DNA of 64,000 nucleotides from Streptomyces sp. NBC_01317 (GCF_035961655.1 NZ_CP108393.1:4199501-4263500), one strand, 5' to 3'. Positions 16,319-31,112 are shown, numbered from the stretch's first letter. The notes: generated by a model not told the origin, from the sequence alone. Made by a program: numbers and translations.

Positions 16319-16719
16319 GTGTCCTCGATTCGGCTCGCACGGCCACCACGGCAAGGAAACACGCGGTGACCAGAATGTCACGAGAAGTAGTATCCCGCCG
16401 CCGGAGGCCCTGGCAAACCCACCCCCGGGAACCACCTCGAACACCCTTCTGACGTACGGCACTTTCGAGTGAGCGCCGGTCGGACCACCGGACATCCCTC
16501 ACGGCCCCGCCCACCCCGCTCCACCACAGAGACCACCGCTGACCAGCGAAGACCGCCTCAGCCGACCCACCACAGATCGTCGCGGCAGCGCACGACACAC
16601 CCACCTCTACCGCCGCAAAACGTCTAACCTGTCACAGGCGCCACAACGGGTGAATTGCAGGATCGTTGCTGCTCCCCCTTTGGTGCCGATGTACGGCTGT
16701 CGACCAGACCGAGGATGTC
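16319..16719. other. Intergenic stretch without a recognisable gene
   Basis: This is a divergent control region between the methyltransferase and the chorismate-lyase-like gene. I see no convincing promoter hexamers, hairpin or coding frame. If the longer start at 16666 is used for the downstream gene, the gap ends at 16665. Confidence 0.5.
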
Positions 16720-17289
16720 GTGTCCCCCCATACTCTTCAGCCTGGACCGGAGCACGCGCTGCGCGGCCTGGATCCTGCCGCGATGGCCTTCTCCTCCGCC
16801 GCCACGCGGATGCTCCTGACCAGCGAGGGCCTGACCACCCCCCTCCTCCAGGCGCTCGTACGCGGCCCCCTGCGCGCCCGCGCCCGCGACGTACGGACCA
16901 TCAGCCCGGCCGCCCTCCCCCCCGACATCCGCGCCGCCCTCCGCCCGAACGGCACCGACCACTGCCTGCTCCGCCGGGCCCGCCTGCTGACAGTCACCGG
17001 CCGGCCCGTGTCGGACAACATGGTCGCGGCCCTCACCGGAGTGGACCCCCGAGTGGACCGAGCCGTCGCCGACCCCTCCCAACCGGTGGGATTCGCCCTC
17101 GCCGAAGCGGGCGTGACCCTGCGCCGGCGCATCGTCCACGTAGGCCGGGCCACCTGGCCGGACGGCACCACCTGCGCGGTCAAGACGTACACCCTCGACA
17201 CCAAGGAGCGCCCGCTCCTCTGCATCCAGGAACTGTTCAACCCCTACATCGTCGAAGCAGCCGTACACACAGAGACCCAGCCGGGCTGA
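16720..17289 (+). CDS. Chorismate-lyase/UTRA-fold-like protein
   Basis: From GTG 16720, behind GAGG, the protein has 189 residues; an alternative start lies at 16666. The order of motifs matches the UbiC/UTRA fold: LLTSEGLTTPLLQALVRGPL, then CLLRRARLLTVTGRPVSDNMVA, SQPVGFALAEAGVTLRRRI, HVGRATWPDGTTCAVKTYTL and LLCIQELFNPYI. In that fold the Arg of the GxxLxxxG...R segment and the late Glu bind ligand. No DNA-binding domain is attached, so an enzyme like chorismate pyruvate-lyase is more likely than a UTRA regulator. It stands alone. Fold call moderate, activity unproven. Confidence 0.6.
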   Translation: MSPHTLQPGPEHALRGLDPAAMAFSSAATRMLLTSEGLTTPLLQALVRGPLRARARDVRTISPAALPPDIRAALRPNGTDHCLLRRARLLTVTGRPVSDNMVAALTGVDPRVDRAVADPSQPVGFALAEAGVTLRRRIVHVGRATWPDGTTCAVKTYTLDTKERPLLCIQELFNPYIVEAAVHTETQPG

Positions 17290-17544
17290 AACCCTCCGGC
17301 CGCCCCACGAAACGCGCCCCCGTGAGAGACGTCACAGCGCGGCCGGTCCGGCACACCACCGGCCTTGCCTGCCCGCCCAGTTGAAGGCGCCTCCCCAAGG
17401 GCGCGTTCCCAAAGGCGCACCCCCGAAGGCACGTCCGAAAGCCGTTCAGGGGATTGGATACTTCGAGCCACACCACTTTCGCCGCGTGACTTCTCACGGA
17501 TCTCCGGGGAGAACCCCCGTCCCGTGAAGTCACCGCAGACGCCA

Positions 17545-17576
17545 AAGACCCCTAGGCATCAATGCCTAGGGGTCTT
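17545..17576 (-). terminator. Perfect 15-bp hairpin terminator of tRNA-Ile
   Basis: AAGACCCCTAGGCAT (17545-17559) pairs perfectly with ATGCCTAGGGGTCTT (17562-17576), 8 bp beyond the tRNA 3' end. Confidence 0.85.
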
Positions 17577-17584
17577 CACGCGGG

Positions 17585-17658
17585 TGGGGCTAACAGGATT
17601 TGAACCTGTGGCCTCATCCTTATCAGGGATGCGCTCTAACCAACTGAGCTATAGCCCC
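17585..17658 (-). tRNA. tRNA-Ile (anticodon GAU)
   Basis: The 74-nt gene reads GGGGCTATAGCTCAGTTGGT... to ...TAGCCCCA on the minus strand. Acceptor GGGGCTA pairs with TAGCCCC. The anticodon loop CTGATAA gives GAU, and the T arm contains GGTTCAAAT. CCA is not encoded. It lies just downstream of the gyrA/DUF3566 genes. Confidence 0.97.
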
Positions 17659-17716
17659 GCGCTGCCCCCAAAGATTAGCGCACTCCGGGGCCAGCCCCAA
17701 AATCGATACCCGCTGC

Positions 17717-18421
17717 TCACTCGTCCTCGGCGAGCGTGAGCTCCACGCCGCCCACGAAGCCCGCCGACAGGTTGTAGATGAAGGCGCCGAGCGTCGACAG
17801 CGCGGTGGCCAGGACCACGTCGATCACCGCGATGACCGACGTGAAGAGGAGCACCCGCGGCAGCGACAGGAAGGACTGGAGGTCGAAGCCGTTGGACTCG
17901 TTGGAGCCCGTGGCCTCGCTGATCGTGCCGCCGACCGTCGAGAAGACGCCCATGGCGTCCATGACCATCCACAGCACCGCCGCCGCGACGACCGTGCACA
18001 CGCCCAGCGCGATGGAGAGCAGGAAGCTGACCTTCATCACCGACCACGGATCGGCCTTCGCCACCCGCAGTCGCGCCTTGCGTGTACGAGGGGTCGTACG
18101 CGCCCCTGTCCTCGGCAGACGCACCGCCGAGGCGGGCGCCCCGGCGACACCGCCGGCCCCGGCAGCGGCGCCCGTGAAGCCGTGCTGCCCGCCCTGCGTC
18201 CCGCCGGTCCCGCCGACGTGGGTCCCGCCGCCCGGCGAGGGATACGCCTGTGGCGGGTGATAAGGCTGCGCGGCCGGCTTCGGCTGCTCAGCGCCGTACG
18301 TATCGAACGGGGGCTGCTGCCCCCGGGTGTCCGTCACCCCAACCCCCTGGGAGTCCGTGGCAGGGCCACGAGCACCGTTCCCTCCGGAAGCGGCCGATCC
18401 GGCGCCCGTGGCTCCACTCAC
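17717..18421 (-). CDS. DUF3566 membrane protein
   Basis: This 234-residue protein starts at GTG 18419-18421, 3 bp after gyrA stops, so it is translationally linked to gyrA. Residues 1-105 are Gly/Pro/Gln-rich and disordered. The DUF3566 core follows: KARLRVAKADPWSVMKVSFLLSIALG, a first helix continuing CTVVAAAVLWMVMDAMGVF, an extracytoplasmic loop, and a second helix pair (VLLFTSVIAVIDVVLATALSTLGAFIYNLSAGFVGGVELTL). The family is linked to gyrA across Actinobacteria; its role is not established. Confidence 0.9.
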   Translation of the reverse strand: MSGATGAGSAASGGNGARGPATDSQGVGVTDTRGQQPPFDTYGAEQPKPAAQPYHPPQAYPSPGGGTHVGGTGGTQGGQHGFTGAAAGAGGVAGAPASAVRLPRTGARTTPRTRKARLRVAKADPWSVMKVSFLLSIALGVCTVVAAAVLWMVMDAMGVFSTVGGTISEATGSNESNGFDLQSFLSLPRVLLFTSVIAVIDVVLATALSTLGAFIYNLSAGFVGGVELTLAEDE

Positions 18422-18424
18422 GCT

Positions 18425-21118
<2,694 letters not shown>

Positions 21119-21169
21119 TGCTGGTCAGTGTTCCTTTCGGCCTTTTCGAATCCGTCAGCTGGGACCGAC

Positions 21170-23748
<2,579 letters not shown>

Positions 23749-24354
23749 TCATCCGTACGTGTCGCCAGGACCCTTGCTCCCCGGCGCCCGCAGCCGGCCG
23801 TACCGCTGCGGCGGACCCGTCGGCCCCAACACCTTGATCACCCGTACGGTGCCGTGCCCCAGGTCCTCGTTCAACCGCGCCACCAGACGCGGCGCCAGCA
23901 ACCGCAACTGCGTCGCCCACGCCGTCGAGTCGCACTGCACCGTCAGGACCCGCTCGTCCTCCTCGTACTTCTGCGGCACGCAGTGCTTCGCCACGTCGTC
24001 CCCGACGATCTGCGGCCACCGGCCCATCACCCCGCCCACGGCCGCCGGCGCCTCCCAGCCCCGCTCCGTGATCAGCCGGCTGATCGCCGCACCCAGCGGC
24101 AACGGATCACGGCCGTCCGCCCGGGCACCCGACCGCAGCCCCCCGCCCCGCCTGGCCTGCTTCTTCTGCTGCGCGGCATCCCCACGCGCGCGTGCCTGCT
24201 CCTTCGCCGCGCGCAACGCCACCCGCGCCAGATCCACCCCGGACGACTCCGGCGGCGTACTCCCAGCCGCGCTCCCGTCCGCCTCCGGCAGCTCAGGAGG
24301 CCCCTCGGACCCGCCAGGACCCCCCGCCCCGCCACCCCGCCGCGCGCCGCTCAC
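23749..24354 (-). CDS. DUF721 (DciA-like) protein
   Basis: This 201-residue protein starts at GTG 24352-24354 and overlaps the recF stop by 4 bp, so it is translationally coupled. Residues 1-95 are disordered, Gly/Arg/Gln-rich. The DUF721 core follows: [12 protein letters not shown] region, [40 protein letters not shown] and [25 protein letters not shown]721/DciA proteins in bacteria without DnaC-type loaders help load or recruit the DnaB helicase. That fits this position beside recF, gyrB and oriC. The family call is firm; the DciA role in this organism is inferred. Confidence 0.88.
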   Translation of the reverse strand: MSGARRGGGAGGPGGSEGPPELPEADGSAAGSTPPESSGVDLARVALRAAKEQARARGDAAQQKKQARRGGGLRSGARADGRDPLPLGAAISRLITERGWEAPAAVGGVMGRWPQIVGDDVAKHCVPQKYEEDERVLTVQCDSTAWATQLRLLAPRLVARLNEDLGHGTVRVIKVLGPTGPPQRYGRLRAPGSKGPGDTYG

Positions 24355-25502
24355 GCCCGCTCCACAGCGCCGTCGGCCACCAGGAACCGCGTCCCCGCCA
24401 GCACCCCCGGAACGTCGTCGTCCACCGCCGCCGTCACCAGCACCTGCTCACCCGGCGCCACCAGCTCCGCCAACCGCTCCCGCCGCCGCGCGTCCAACTC
24501 CGCGAACACGTCGTCCAGCACCAGCACCGGCTCGTTGCCCTCGGCCCGCAGCAAGTCGTACGAAGCCAGCCGCAACGCCAGCGCGAACGACCACGACTCC
24601 CCATGACTCGCGTAGCCCTTCGCGGGCAACTGCCCCAGCTTGAGCACCAGATCGTCACGGTGCGGGCCGACCAGCGTCACCCCGCGCTCGATCTCCTGCT
24701 TCCGGACCCCCGCCAAGGCCGCCAGCAGCCGCTCGTACAGCTCCTCACGCCCATGACCCAGCCCCCCGCCGTCACCGTCGGCATCCACAGCCTCCACGGC
24801 CGACGAGCGGTACTCCAGCCCCACCGGACCGCCCCCGGGCGCCAGCTGCTCGTACGCCTTGTCCGTCAGCGGACGCAGCGTCTCGACCAGATCCACCCGC
24901 CGCGCCAGCAACTCCGCCCCGACCCGCGCCAGATGCTGGTCCCACACGTCCAGCGTCGACAGGTCCATGCCACGCCCACCGTGCCTGCGCGCCATCGCCG
25001 CCGACTTCAACAGCGTGTTCCGCTGCCTCAGCACCCGGTCGTAGTCCGACCGCACCCCCGCCATCCGCGGCGACCGCGCCGTCACCAGCTCGTCGAGGAA
25101 CCGCCGGCGCTCACCCGGATCGCCCTTCACCAGCGCCAGATCCTCCGGCGCGAACAGGACCGTCCGTACGATCCCCAGCACATCCCGCGGCCTGACCTGC
25201 GCCGACCGATTGATACGCGCGCGGTTCGCCCGGCCCGGATTCAGCTCCAACTCCACCAGCTGCGACCGCTCGCCCTGCGTCACCGCCGCCCGGATCACCG
25301 CCCGGTCCGCGCCCATCCGTACCAACGGCGCGTCGGAGGACACCCGGTGACTGCCGAGCGAGGCCAGATACCCGACCGCCTCGACCAGATTGGTCTTCCC
25401 CTGCCCGTTCGCCCCCACGAACACGGTGACGCCCGGGTCGAGCGGAACCTCGACCCGGGCGTACGACCGGAAGTCTGCCAGCGACAAATGCGTGACGTGC
25501 AT
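24351..25502 (-). CDS. recF: DNA replication and repair protein RecF
   Basis: This 383-residue SMC-like ATPase binds gapped DNA and promotes RecA loading at stalled forks. Walker A is GANGQGKTN (30-38). The RecF-specific [22 protein letters not shown] follows. The ABC signature region near [16 protein letters not shown] and the Walker [12 protein letters not shown] are near the C-terminus. Start ATG 25500-25502. It overlaps the DUF721 gene by 4 bp and lies 27 bp downstream of gnd. The order dnaA-dnaN-recF-gyrB is the standard bacterial origin cluster, here with gnd between dnaN and recF. Confidence 0.97.
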   Translation of the reverse strand: MHVTHLSLADFRSYARVEVPLDPGVTVFVGANGQGKTNLVEAVGYLASLGSHRVSSDAPLVRMGADRAVIRAAVTQGERSQLVELELNPGRANRARINRSAQVRPRDVLGIVRTVLFAPEDLALVKGDPGERRRFLDELVTARSPRMAGVRSDYDRVLRQRNTLLKSAAMARRHGGRGMDLSTLDVWDQHLARVGAELLARRVDLVETLRPLTDKAYEQLAPGGGPVGLEYRSSAVEAVDADGDGGGLGHGREELYERLLAALAGVRKQEIERGVTLVGPHRDDLVLKLGQLPAKGYASHGESWSFALALRLASYDLLRAEGNEPVLVLDDVFAELDARRRERLAELVAPGEQVLVTAAVDDDVPGVLAGTRFLVADGAVERA

Positions 25503-25529
25503 GGATGTGCGCCGGCCTCCCCGGTGGAG

Positions 25530-26414
25530 CTACTTCGCCTGCTTCGACTCGACGGAGTGACCGCCGAACTGGTTACGCAGCGCCGCGACCATCTTCATCT
25601 GCGGCGAGTCGTCCTGACGGGACGCGAACCGCGCGAACAGCGACGCGGTGATCGCGGGCAGCGGCACCGCGTGATCGATGGCCGCCTCGACCGTCCACCG
25701 GCCCTCGCCCGAGTCCTCCGCGAACCCCTTCAGCTGCTCCAGGTGCTCGTCGTCGTCCAGCGCCTTGACCGCCAGGTCCAGCAGCCAGGAACGGATGACC
25801 GTGCCCTCCTGCCAGGAGCGGAAGACCTCACGGACGTCCGTGACCGAGCCGACCTTCTCCAGCAGCTCCCAGCCCTCGGCGTAGGCCTGCATCATCGCGT
25901 ACTCGATGCCGTTGTGAACCATCTTCGCGAAGTGGCCCGCCCCGACCTTGCCCGCGTGCACCGAGCCGAAATCACCCTCCGGCTTGAGCGCGTCGAAGAT
26001 CGGCTGCGCCTTCGCCACGTCCTCCGGCGTACCGCCGTACATCAGCGCGTAGCCGTTCTCCAGGCCCCAGACACCGCCCGAGACACCGCAGTCGACAAAG
26101 CCGATCCCCTTGATGCCCAGCTCCACGGCGTGCTTCTCGTCGTCCGTCCAGCGGGAGTTCCCACCGTCCACCACGACGTCCCCCGGGGACAGCAGACCGG
26201 CCAGCTCGTCGATCGTGGACTGCGTCGCGGCACCGGACGGGACCATCACCCACACGACCCGGGGGCCCTTGAGCGTGTTCACCAGTTCTTCGATGCTGTG
26301 CACATCGGCGACGTCCGGGTTGCGGTCATATCCGACGACGGTGTGGCCTGCGCGGCGAATGCGCTCGCGCATGTTGCCGCCCATCTTGCCGAGACCGATG
26401 AGACCGAGCTCCAT
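25530..26414 (-). CDS. gnd: Decarboxylating 6-phosphogluconate dehydrogenase (short type)
   Basis: This 294-residue enzyme oxidatively decarboxylates 6-phosphogluconate to ribulose 5-phosphate, producing NAD(P)H in the pentose phosphate pathway. The Rossmann nucleotide site is GLIGLGKMGGNM (4-15). The substrate-binding DGGNS is at 83-87, followed by GVSGGVWGLENG and the catalytic region HNGIEYAMMQAYAEG. It is the short (about 300-residue) form of the family. ATG 26412-26414. Its place between dnaN and recF is typical of Streptomyces and has no known replication role. Confidence 0.93.
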   Translation of the reverse strand: MELGLIGLGKMGGNMRERIRRAGHTVVGYDRNPDVADVHSIEELVNTLKGPRVVWVMVPSGAATQSTIDELAGLLSPGDVVVDGGNSRWTDDEKHAVELGIKGIGFVDCGVSGGVWGLENGYALMYGGTPEDVAKAQPIFDALKPEGDFGSVHAGKVGAGHFAKMVHNGIEYAMMQAYAEGWELLEKVGSVTDVREVFRSWQEGTVIRSWLLDLAVKALDDDEHLEQLKGFAEDSGEGRWTVEAAIDHAVPLPAITASLFARFASRQDDSPQMKMVAALRNQFGGHSVESKQAK

Positions 26415-26491
26415 CAGTGGTTCCTTAAACGTCGAGGCGATTCGTACCCGCGCCCGAGCCTACGCCCGGGCGCCTCCACTCACCTGTGGGG

Positions 26492-27622
26492 TCAGCCGCT
26501 CAGGCGAACCGGCATGATGAGGTATTTGTACGCTTCGTCCGCCTCGGCCTTGACATCCGCCTTGCCGCTCAGCAGCGCCGGCTTCGTGGAAGTCGTGAAG
26601 GACAGTTGGGCCACCGGTGAATCGATCGCGCTCAGACCGTCCAGCAGGAACGTCGGGTTGAAGGCGATCGAGATGTCGTCGCCGTCCAGCAGCGCGTCCA
26701 CCCTTTCCACAGCCTGTGCGTCGTCGCTGGAACCCGCCTCCAGGATCAGCACGCCCTGCTCGAAGCTCAGCCGCACCGGCGTGTTCCGCTCGGCGACCAG
26801 GGCCACGCGCTTGACGGCCTCCACGAACGGGGCCGTCTCGATCACCGCGATCGAGTTGAACTCCGTCGGGAACAGCGTCCGGTACTTCGGCAGGTCGCCT
26901 TCGAGCAACCGGGTCGTCGTCCGCCGCCCCGCGCCCTCGAAACCGATCAGCCCTTCGCCCGCGCCCGCCCCGGAGAGCGCCAGGGTGACCGTGTCACCGC
27001 TGGTGAGCGCCTTGGCGGTGTCCAGGAGCGTCTTGGCGGGCACCAGTGCGACCGCGGAGATGTCCGCGGCCTCCGGCTTCCACAGGAACTCGCGGACCGC
27101 GAAGCGGTAGCGATCGGTCGAGGCCAGGGTGACCGTGTCGCCCTCGATCTCGATCCGTACGCCGGTCAGCACCGGCAGCGTGTCGTCGCGGCCCGCGGCG
27201 ATGGCCACCTGGGAGGCGGCCGAGGCGAAGATCTCGCCGGGGACGGTGCCCGTCGCCGTCGGCATCTGCGGCAGCGCCGGGTACTCGTCCACCGGCAGGG
27301 TGTGGAGGGTGAACCGGGACGAGCCGCAGACCACGGTGGCCCGCACCCCGTCCGTGGAGATCTCCACCGGGCGGTTGGGGAGGGCGCGGCAGATGTCGGC
27401 GAGGAGCCGGCCGGAGACGAGGACGGTGCCGTCCTCCTCCACCTCGGCGTCCACCGAGACCCGCGCCGAGACCTCGTAGTCGAAGCTGGAGAAGCTGAGG
27501 GCGCCTTCCTCGGCCTTCAGCAGAAGGCCTGCGAGCACCGGCGCCGGGGGCCGAGCCGGGAGGCTCCGGGCCACCCAGGCCACCGCCTCGGCGAGTACGT
27601 CGCGCTCCACCCGGATCTTCAC
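26492..27622 (-). CDS. dnaN: DNA polymerase III sliding clamp (β subunit)
   Basis: This 376-residue protein forms the ring clamp that tethers DNA polymerase III to DNA. It begins MKIRVERDVLAEAVAWVARS, and its three repeated clamp folds include AALPQMPTA-like, LATDRYRFAVREF-like and NPTFLLDGLSAI segments. It ends YLIMPVRLSG, the usual clamp C-terminus (the VMPMRL region) forming the protein-binding pocket. GTG 27620-27622 was chosen because GGAGG lies correctly upstream; an upstream in-frame extension to 27706 does not look like clamp sequence. It is the first gene after oriC on the dnaN side. Confidence 0.97.
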   Translation of the reverse strand: MKIRVERDVLAEAVAWVARSLPARPPAPVLAGLLLKAEEGALSFSSFDYEVSARVSVDAEVEEDGTVLVSGRLLADICRALPNRPVEISTDGVRATVVCGSSRFTLHTLPVDEYPALPQMPTATGTVPGEIFASAASQVAIAAGRDDTLPVLTGVRIEIEGDTVTLASTDRYRFAVREFLWKPEAADISAVALVPAKTLLDTAKALTSGDTVTLALSGAGAGEGLIGFEGAGRRTTTRLLEGDLPKYRTLFPTEFNSIAVIETAPFVEAVKRVALVAERNTPVRLSFEQGVLILEAGSSDDAQAVERVDALLDGDDISIAFNPTFLLDGLSAIDSPVAQLSFTTSTKPALLSGKADVKAEADEAYKYLIMPVRLSG

Positions 27623-27767
27623 CGGAACCGCCTCCTGCTTTGCTCGCTCGTCCTGCCGGCCTTCGTCGTCGGCCCTGATGCCGGGGACCAGTCTGACGTA
27701 CGGCACCGACAGTCCGTGCTGCTGCGGGTCAAGTCGCGGGGAGCGCGGCGGAGAGCTTCCTCGCCGA

Positions 27768-28332
27768 CTTGTGCACAGGGCCCACTTCGAAACGGATCCC
27801 TAGCTAACTATGAGTGGGAGTAGTAGTAGGGCCTGTGGAAACCGTGGATAACGTCGTTTGCGCAGGTCAGACCCGCTTTTTTGTCCACCGGCCCTGTGGG
27901 CGGCATCCGTGGACAACTCGGTCCCTCTGTGGATGGGCAAAAGTTCTGCACACCCGATGCACAGGGGAGGGCCACTTACCCCCAGGTCCGTCCCCAGCTT
28001 TACCCACGTTCCCCACAGCCCAACCGGGGGTCTTGGTGTGACGCCTTTCACTCGACTCAGCGACGGCGGATGTTTTGTTGCCGAACAGTGGACAGTGCTG
28101 TGGGGAAGTTGTGGGTAAGAGGGCCTGCCCTGTGGGCCGCCGGTGGACAACGTACGGGCGACCCTGTGGACAGAAAATTCCTCCACAGGCTGTGGACAAC
28201 TGTCGCGCACAAATCCACAGGCGCCTGACCAGCAACGATAATCCCGCACCCGCCTCGCCTGTGGAAGCGTTCTGGACAACTTCCTGGGTCCCCAGGCTGT
28301 GGACGGAAGATCACCCCCAGGTCTGTGGAGAA
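27768..28332. other. oriC: Chromosomal replication origin oriC with many DnaA boxes
   Basis: The dnaN-dnaA intergenic region (27623-28459) carries a dense set of 9-mers near TTGTCCACA or its complement. One box is exact (TGTGGACAA, 28191-28199). One-mismatch boxes are at 27768, 27881, 27908, 28142, 28165, 28271 and 28324; two-mismatch candidates at 27843, 28009, 28087, 28099, 28110, 28179 and 28298. They point in both directions. This matches the multi-box Streptomyces oriC. DnaA from the adjacent gene would bind here and open the duplex. No obvious AT-rich 13-mer array is visible; the AT-richest short parts are 27800-27830 and 28172-28180. Confidence 0.95.
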
Positions 28333-28395
28333 CTCGGCGGGAGCGCCCGGTGTTCGAACAGCCGGTACGGGCGGCGGGCGCGCCGGAACGGCGAA

Positions 28396-28426
28396 GGGCG
28401 CCCGGGAAGGTGCTTCCCGGACGCCC
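28396..28426 (-). terminator. dnaA terminator hairpin
   Basis: GGGCGCCCGGGAAG (28396-28409) and CTTCCCGGACGCCC (28413-28426) form a 14-bp stem with one mismatch and a 3-nt loop, just past the dnaA stop at 28460. Confidence 0.75.
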
Positions 28427-28459
28427 TACAACGCCCTCGGAGGGGGCCGGCCGCCCCTG

Positions 28460-30223
28460 TCAGCCGTTCTTGATGCGGTTCGTGAGTTCCGTGACCTGGT
28501 TGTAGATGGACCGTCGCTCGGCCATCAGCGCCCTGATCTTCCGGTCCGCGTGCATCACGGTCGTATGGTCCCGGCCGCCGAACTGCGCCCCGATCTTCGG
28601 CAGCGAGAGGTCCGTCAGCTCACGGCACAGATACATCGCGATCTGGCGGGCCGTCACCAGGACCCGGCTGCGGGACGACCCGCAGAGATCCTCCACGGTC
28701 AGCCCGAAGTAGTCCGCGGTCGCGGCCATGATGGCGCTCGCGGTGATCTCCGGGGCCGCGTCCTCCCCACCGGGGATCAGGTCCTTGAGGACGATCTCGG
28801 TGAGGCCGAGGTCCACCGGCTGCCGGTTGAGGGACGCGAACGCGGTCACCCGGATCAGCGCGCCCTCCAGCTCACGGATGTTCCGCGAGATCCGCGACGC
28901 GATGAACTCCAGCACCTCCGGGGGCGCGTTCAGCTGCTCCTGCACCGCCTTCTTGCGGAGGATCGCGATACGCGTCTCCAGCTCGGGCGGCTGCACATCG
29001 GTGGTCAGCCCCCACTCGAAGCGGTTGCGCAGCCGGTCCTCCAGAGTGATCAGCTGCTTGGGCGGCCGGTCCGAGGACAGCACGATCTGCTTGTTCGCGT
29101 TGTGGAGCGTGTTGAACGTGTGGAAGAACTCCTCCTGCGTCGACTCCTTGCTCGCCAGGAACTGGATGTCGTCGACCAGGAGGATGTCGACATCGCGGTA
29201 CCGCTTGCGGAAGGTGTCGCCCTTGCCGTCCCGGATCGAGTTGATGAACTCGTTCGTGAACTCCTCGGAGCTCACGTACCGCACCCGCGTCCCCGGATAG
29301 AGGCTGCGCGCGTAGTGCCCGATCGCGTGGAGCAGGTGGGTCTTGCCGAGCCCGGACTCCCCGTAGATGAAGAGCGGGTTGTACGCCTTCGCCGGCGCCT
29401 CGGCCACCGCGACCGCCGCCGCGTGCGCGAACCGGTTGGAGGCGCCGATGACAAAGGTGTCGAAGAGGTACTTGGGATTGAGCCGGGCGTGCGGCTCCCC
29501 GGGCCGCGGCGCCGGCGCGGGCTGCGCGCCCAGCGGCCCCGGCGCCCCCCGGTGCCGGCCCCCGCTGGGCCCGCCGCCGTGCTGCGGCGACTGGGGGTCC
29601 TGGAGGTCGTGGCGCTCGTGCGGCTGCTCGTACTGCGAGCGGTCGGGACCCTGCGGCTGCCGGTAGTCGTGCTGCGGCTGCTGGGGGCGGGTGGTCGCGT
29701 ACGGATCACGGTCCTGGTAGCCGCCGAGCCGGGGCTGCCACGCGAGGTCGTCCTGGGACTGCGGCCACACACCGGGGTCGGGGCGCTGGCGCTGCTGGTA
29801 GTCCGGGTAGGCGGGACGTACCGACGGCATCCCGTCGTCCTGCGGGCGGTGCCCGTAGTTGTCGTATGTATCTGTCTGCCGCTGCTCGTCGTGGAGCGAG
29901 GACTGGTAGCGGTGCTGCTGCGGTACGGCGGGGGCGGGCGGGGGCTCGCCGGCCGAGTCGTCCACGGTGATCGCGATCCGGATGGGCCGGCCGCACTCAT
30001 GGCTCAGGGTCTCGCTGATCAAGGGGGCGAGACGGCCCTCCAGGACCCGCTTGCCCCATTCGTTCGGGACGGCGAGCAGCGCCGTGTCGGCCACCAGCGC
30101 GAGAGGCTGGCAGCGCTCGATCCACTGCTTGTCCTTGGGCTCCACACCCTGCTGGCCCTCCCTGAGGAGTTGCTCCAGCACTCGTGGCCACACTGCGGCA
30201 AGATCGGCAGGTACATCAGCCAC
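28460..30223 (-). CDS. dnaA: Chromosomal replication initiator DnaA
   Basis: This 587-residue AAA+ initiator binds DnaA boxes at oriC and opens the origin. Domain I (1-90: [27 protein letters not shown]) mediates self-interaction. Domain II (about 95-240) is an unusually long Gln/Arg/Pro/Tyr-rich linker, as in streptomycetes. Domain III has Walker [11 protein letters not shown] (about 287), and Walker [10 protein letters not shown]. Domain IV carries [15 protein letters not shown] (about 550), the box-recognition helix. I chose GTG 30221-30223 because the protein then begins [15 protein letters not shown] like known Streptomyces DnaA; the frame is open to 30352, but that part contains the promoter and DnaA boxes. 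Confidence 0.97.
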   Translation of the reverse strand: MADVPADLAAVWPRVLEQLLREGQQGVEPKDKQWIERCQPLALVADTALLAVPNEWGKRVLEGRLAPLISETLSHECGRPIRIAITVDDSAGEPPPAPAVPQQHRYQSSLHDEQRQTDTYDNYGHRPQDDGMPSVRPAYPDYQQRQRPDPGVWPQSQDDLAWQPRLGGYQDRDPYATTRPQQPQHDYRQPQGPDRSQYEQPHERHDLQDPQSPQHGGGPSGGRHRGAPGPLGAQPAPAPRPGEPHARLNPKYLFDTFVIGASNRFAHAAAVAVAEAPAKAYNPLFIYGESGLGKTHLLHAIGHYARSLYPGTRVRYVSSEEFTNEFINSIRDGKGDTFRKRYRDVDILLVDDIQFLASKESTQEEFFHTFNTLHNANKQIVLSSDRPPKQLITLEDRLRNRFEWGLTTDVQPPELETRIAILRKKAVQEQLNAPPEVLEFIASRISRNIRELEGALIRVTAFASLNRQPVDLGLTEIVLKDLIPGGEDAAPEITASAIMAATADYFGLTVEDLCGSSRSRVLVTARQIAMYLCRELTDLSLPKIGAQFGGRDHTTVMHADRKIRALMAERRSIYNQVTELTNRIKNG

Positions 30224-30310
30224 AAGGCACGCTCTCTCACAGGTCCCACGAATATGTGGTTCTCGGGACGGGGTGGGAAGACCGGCGGAAAAAGAAGCCG
30301 GAGTTCCGTC

Positions 30311-30340
30311 ACGGTAGTCAGGCCGGGGTCCGACGTTCAA
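30311..30340 (-). promoter_or_regulatory. dnaA promoter
   Basis: On the minus strand a -35 TTGAAC (30335-30340) and -10 TACCGT (30311-30316) are separated by 18 bp, about 85 nt upstream of the chosen dnaA start. It matches the housekeeping Streptomyces promoter pattern. Confidence 0.65.
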
Positions 30341-30344
30341 GTCG

Positions 30345-30365
30345 TTGTCCACAGCCTGTGCACAA
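30345..30365. promoter_or_regulatory. Inverted pair of DnaA boxes upstream of the dnaA promoter
   Basis: An exact TTGTCCACA (30345-30353) and a one-mismatch TGTGCACAA (30357-30365) face each other with a 3-bp gap, immediately upstream of the dnaA -35 element. An inverted pair with this spacing has been described in the S. lividans dnaA promoter, where DnaA represses its own gene. It suggests autoregulation here. Confidence 0.8.
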
Positions 30366-30387
30366 TGGGAGGTGGCAGCTCACTGGT

Positions 30388-30417
30388 TTGACCGGATGGC
30401 GTAGCCGCGCGTACCGT
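30388..30417 (+). promoter_or_regulatory. Candidate rpmH promoter
   Basis: TTGACC (30388-30393), an 18-bp spacer, and TACCGT (30412-30417) lie about 168 bp upstream of rpmH, divergent from the dnaA promoter. Confidence 0.55.
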
Positions 30418-30584
30418 GACCAGGTCGAGTTGTCGATGGCTGCTGCCGCCTGCCTCCGATGGGCAAAGATCACGATCTGTGGTTGTGAAGCGGTGCACTC
30501 GGGCGTGGACGCGAGCTTCTCGTGGGCGCACGGTGACAGCCAGGCGACGCCCCGCCATCACTTATCACTTTCTGGAGCCCTCGA

Positions 30585-30722
30585 GTGAGCAAGCGCACCT
30601 TCCAGCCGAACAACCGTCGTCGTGCGAAGACCCACGGCTTCCGTCTGCGCATGCGCACCCGTGCCGGTCGTGCGATCCTCGCGACCCGCCGTGGCAAGGG
30701 TCGCGCCCGTCTGTCCGCCTGA
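30585..30722 (+). CDS. rpmH: 50S ribosomal protein L34
   Basis: This 45-residue, strongly basic protein begins [20 protein letters not shown] and ends [11 protein letters not shown], matching L34 throughout (the usual 44-47 residues). It is part of the large ribosomal subunit. The start is GTG 30585 behind GGAG. It is the first gene of the rpmH-rnpA-yidD-yidC-khpB-rsmG set, divergent from dnaA; rnpA follows after 18 bp. Confidence 0.97.
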   Translation: MSKRTFQPNNRRRAKTHGFRLRMRTRAGRAILATRRGKGRARLSA

Positions 30723-30740
30723 TCACCTACAGGTCATGAC

Positions 30741-31112
30741 GTGCTGCCTTCCGAGAATCGGCTGAGGCGGCGCGAGGACTTCGCGACCGCGGTACGCCGA
30801 GGACGCCGGGCCGGACGCCCGCTTCTTGTCGTCCATCTGCACAGCGGTGCAACGGACCCGCACGCGCCTGGGGAGAGCGCTTCCCCGGTACGTGCGGGTT
30901 TCGTCGTAAGCAAGGCTGTGGGCGGGGCGGTGGTGCGGACCCGGCTGAAGCGAAGACTTCGCCATCTCATACGCGACCGACTGCTTGAGCTGCCCCCCGG
31001 TAGCCTGGTTGTCGTACGGGCGCTACCCGAAGCGGGTGACGCCGAATATGAACGACTGGCCCGAGACCTGGACGCCGCTCTTCAGCGGCTGCTGGGAGGG
31101 GGCACGCGATGA
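30741..31112 (+). CDS. rnpA: Ribonuclease P protein component
   Basis: This 123-residue basic protein is the protein subunit of RNase P, which matures tRNA 5' ends with the RNA subunit. It starts at GTG 30741 with [20 protein letters not shown], and carries the RNR-like signature in [20 protein letters not shown] (about 60-79). It overlaps yidD by 4 bp, so translation is coupled. The RNA subunit gene (rnpB) is not in this window. Confidence 0.96.
   Translation: MLPSENRLRRREDFATAVRRGRRAGRPLLVVHLHSGATDPHAPGESASPVRAGFVVSKAVGGAVVRTRLKRRLRHLIRDRLLELPPGSLVVVRALPEAGDAEYERLARDLDAALQRLLGGGTR

Noticed and set aside
24192..27110. A 972-codon frame antisense to recF, gnd and dnaN
   Set aside because: Same high-GC antisense effect; no recognisable domain, and the minus-strand genes are unmistakable.
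30224..30352. dnaA extended to a GTG at 30352
   Set aside because: The extension crosses the promoter and DnaA-box pair; GTG 30223 gives the family N-terminus.
28325..30391. A 688-codon frame antisense to dnaA
   Set aside because: Antisense shadow of dnaA; its start lies within oriC boxes.
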